Assembly (NCBI GenBank): GCA_963732905.1
Contig: CAVTBM010000006.1
Location: forward strand, 1-64,000
From: DASQZK01 sp963732905
GTDB taxonomy: Bacteria > Bacteroidota > Bacteroidia > Bacteroidales > GCA-2748055
DNA length: 64,000 nt
Reading direction: 5' to 3'
Part shown: piece by piece, positions 62,381 through 64,000 of the stretch
Layout: every line of letters begins with the position of its first letter
Numbering within the stretch: position 1 is the stretch's first letter
Notes under the pieces: model-generated
Seen by the model: the letters and a program-made list of their open reading frames with translations, nothing else
The model's database searches: none
Told to the model about the DNA's origin: nothing
Made by a program: the position numbers and the translations under genes

Positions 62381-64000
62381 TTAATCATAGAAAGTCCAAG
62401 CCAGGCCGAATTTAACAGAGCTGTTAAAGCTGGGATAACGGTATGCCATGAAATAGTTATAGCCTGCCAGTCCGGCAAGGGCATTTGTATACTGAAGGGT
62501 AAACCGGGTTCGTTTAATTCGCCAGTTCAGGAAAGCATTTAAATATGGATAATTACCGTCCATTCTGTGATTCTGGTTATAGAAAAGTCCGGTTGCCGGC
62601 ATATAAGCATCTGTATAATATTGGAGGAAATAATAGAAATCAAACCCTATCTGGAATTTAAGAGCTCCCTTAAATACTTCATTTTCATAGTAAGTAGTAT
62701 TTCCGTATGCCAAAAGTGGCAGATGTACGACATCGCTTGTCGGTTTCTGGACGAGAATTTTATGGATATGGTGGACCGGCCCCCAGTTGAACTGTTTTTG
62801 AAGATACAACGAAGGCACGAGCAGTTCGCTGGTGAACTGTTCAGGGAGGGCAAGCGAATCAAACCAGATATAGCCTGTGAAATAGTTGAGCACAAGATCG
62901 GCGTAAAAATTTTTGTTCCCTGAATATCTGAGTTTCAGTTCGATATTGTCGGTATTTTTAAAATTATTTGACCAGCTGAAGTGTGAAGAAGCATAATTTT
63001 GCAGGAAGAAGGATGGTTTCAGACTTGAGATATGACCGGACAATCCCAATTTCCGGGTTTTGTTACTAAAGAACCTGGCAAATTCACCATCGGCAGAAAG
63101 ATCAGCCTGACGGTATCCGGTAAGATAAAAGAAGCCATTGGTTTTATAGGTCCAGTTGCCGAGAATCCCTCTGAATACGCCTCCTACCGAAATATCGTTA
63201 TATTTTTTTACCTGAACATCCCCGATGATGGTATCCAATAACAAAGGATTAAAATCATAGCCGACTTTTACGGGGATTTCATAACTGAAGGATTTATATT
63301 CATGCTGGATATATACGCGAAGTTCCTGACTTTGTCCGGCAAATTTCATGCTCAGGTCGATACGGTTGCTAAGGTTTTGAGAGAAGGCTGAATCGTAGGC
63401 CGTATTGGTCAGATAATAGTTCTGGCTGTAAAAATGCAGGGTATCCTGTTGAGGGATATTGTCGGAATAGGTTTTAACATACCGGTCATACCTTAGTGTA
63501 TGTTGTAGGACAAAGCGTCCGGCTTTTCGTGTACTAGCCGAATCCTTATCGGTGGAGGTCAGGTTAAGTTTTTGAGTAACAAAAAAGGAATTGTATTTTA
63601 ATTTAGATTTGGCATTAGTGAGGTACACCCTGTAATTGAGTTCGTTAGCGGCATGCTGAAGAAAGTCATCGATACTCACAATGCCTCCGTTATCCTGGGT
63701 ACGTATAGTATTCACATTAACTGAAGCAAAGATGCTGTAGGGATCTTTCTCATAGCTTCCGAACAGGTTAAAGTGGTTTGAGCTGACTTCCTGGTCGAGG
63801 TACATTCCTTTGGAGGCGATGACATTGTAGAGCAGTCCGATATTAGCGTACTGGTTAATATTCTGGGTATGCAATGCATTAAGCACCTGTTCGCTGTTAT
63901 CCTTGTTCCCTGAGGAAAGATATTTCAGTTCTGTAAAAGGTTTATGTGTATTAAAGTGGGGTGTATTGTAGGGTTCATAAAAATATACGGAATAGGGTAA
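62381..64000 (-). CDS. Putative porin (Bacteroidota type), 5' end outside window
   Basis: Open from the right edge to the stop at 62381, 539 residues visible; the codon at 63998-64000 is TTA, so the start is beyond the window. A GTG at 63886 is an internal candidate only, since coding style (YSVYFYEPYNTPHFNTHKPF) is continuous upstream. Many amphipathic strands ending in aromatics and a C-terminal FNSSVKFGLAWTFYD indicate an outer-membrane beta-barrel. It resembles the 'putative porin' family of Bacteroidota next to mltF. Substrate unknown. Confidence 0.8.
   Translation of the reverse strand, partial: LPYSVYFYEPYNTPHFNTHKPFTELKYLSSGNKDNSEQVLNALHTQNINQYANIGLLYNVIASKGMYLDQEVSSNHFNLFGSYEKDPYSIFASVNVNTIRTQDNGGIVSIDDFLQHAANELNYRVYLTNAKSKLKYNSFFVTQKLNLTSTDKDSASTRKAGRFVLQHTLRYDRYVKTYSDNIPQQDTLHFYSQNYYLTNTAYDSAFSQNLSNRIDLSMKFAGQSQELRVYIQHEYKSFSYEIPVKVGYDFNPLLLDTIIGDVQVKKYNDISVGGVFRGILGNWTYKTNGFFYLTGYRQADLSADGEFARFFSNKTRKLGLSGHISSLKPSFFLQNYASSHFSWSNNFKNTDNIELKLRYSGNKNFYADLVLNYFTGYIWFDSLALPEQFTSELLVPSLYLQKQFNWGPVHHIHKILVQKPTSDVVHLPLLAYGNTTYYENEVFKGALKFQIGFDFYYFLQYYTDAYMPATGLFYNQNHRMDGNYPYLNAFLNWRIKRTRFTLQYTNALAGLAGYNYFMAYRYPSFNSSVKFGLAWTFYD

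Overview
The window reads as a piece of a Bacteroidota chromosome, most likely an anaerobic or marine Bacteroidales/Marinilabiliales-type organism; genus cannot be settled from sequence alone. Evidence: a fused SecDF, a PorP/SprF protein plus type IX secretion (T9SS) cargo with both type A and type B C-terminal sorting domains, a NagB/PIG-L fusion, propeller-Y_Y_Y sensory proteins, many lipoproteins, and promoters of the Bacteroidota form TTTG-N(17-21)-TAnnTTTG instead of sigma70 boxes. Coding density is high, base composition is mid-40s percent GC by eye, and no rRNA, tRNA, CRISPR, phage or complete insertion sequence is visible.

Layout. 1-6.5 kb (minus): a TIGR02757-family protein (cut by the window edge), LolD, a Ca2+/Na+ antiporter, TatA, SecDF and a retropepsin-like protease. 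6.8-8.7 kb (plus): malate dehydrogenase and a YwqK/MORN-like lipoprotein. 8.7-14.6 kb (minus): a four-gene envelope operon (HlyD-type adaptor, MacB-type permease without ATPase, TolC, transglutaminase-TPR protein). 14.9-20.5 kb: glmM (minus), then rluB-era-der and a lipoprotein (plus). 20.7-31.7 kb (minus): a surface/sensing cluster with a 1426-residue type B T9SS cargo, PorP/SprF, a PD40-PKD protein, an unrecognised secreted protein and a propeller-SpoIIE phosphatase receptor. 31.8-37.2 kb (minus): PerM-like transporter, a very large NtrY-type histidine kinase, RlmH. 37.2-39.2 kb (plus): DUF4783, nadC, pdxH. 39.2-47 kb: glutamine synthetase, a GH37 trehalase, a beta-helix T9SS cargo, a membrane glycosyltransferase broken by one amber codon, DUF6064 and a MarR regulator. 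47-54.3 kb: an 800-base gene-poor gap, a creatininase-family hydrolase, valS, a ketopantoate-reductase-like enzyme, DUF1573 and an aminotransferase. 54.4-64 kb: the NagB/PIG-L fusion, a 49-bp tandem repeat array, NamZ-type muramidase, LolC/E permease, CoA pyrophosphatase (Nudix), MltF and a porin cut by the right edge.

How genes fit together. Envelope biogenesis and surface secretion dominate: Sec and Tat export (SecDF, TatA), lipoprotein release (LolD at the left, LolC/E at the right), T9SS surface display (PorP/SprF with three secreted partners) and an efflux-type complex. Peptidoglycan and amino-sugar turnover is represented by GlmM, the NagB fusion, NamZ and MltF. The observations most worth following are the NagB/PIG-L fusion lacking a canonical catalytic glutamate, a MarR promoter-operator whose site recurs before DUF6064, the T9SS-flanked receptor phosphatase with its uncharacterised secreted neighbour, the ABC-type efflux operon with no ATPase, and the 49-bp array. 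None of these is by itself proof of an undescribed system.
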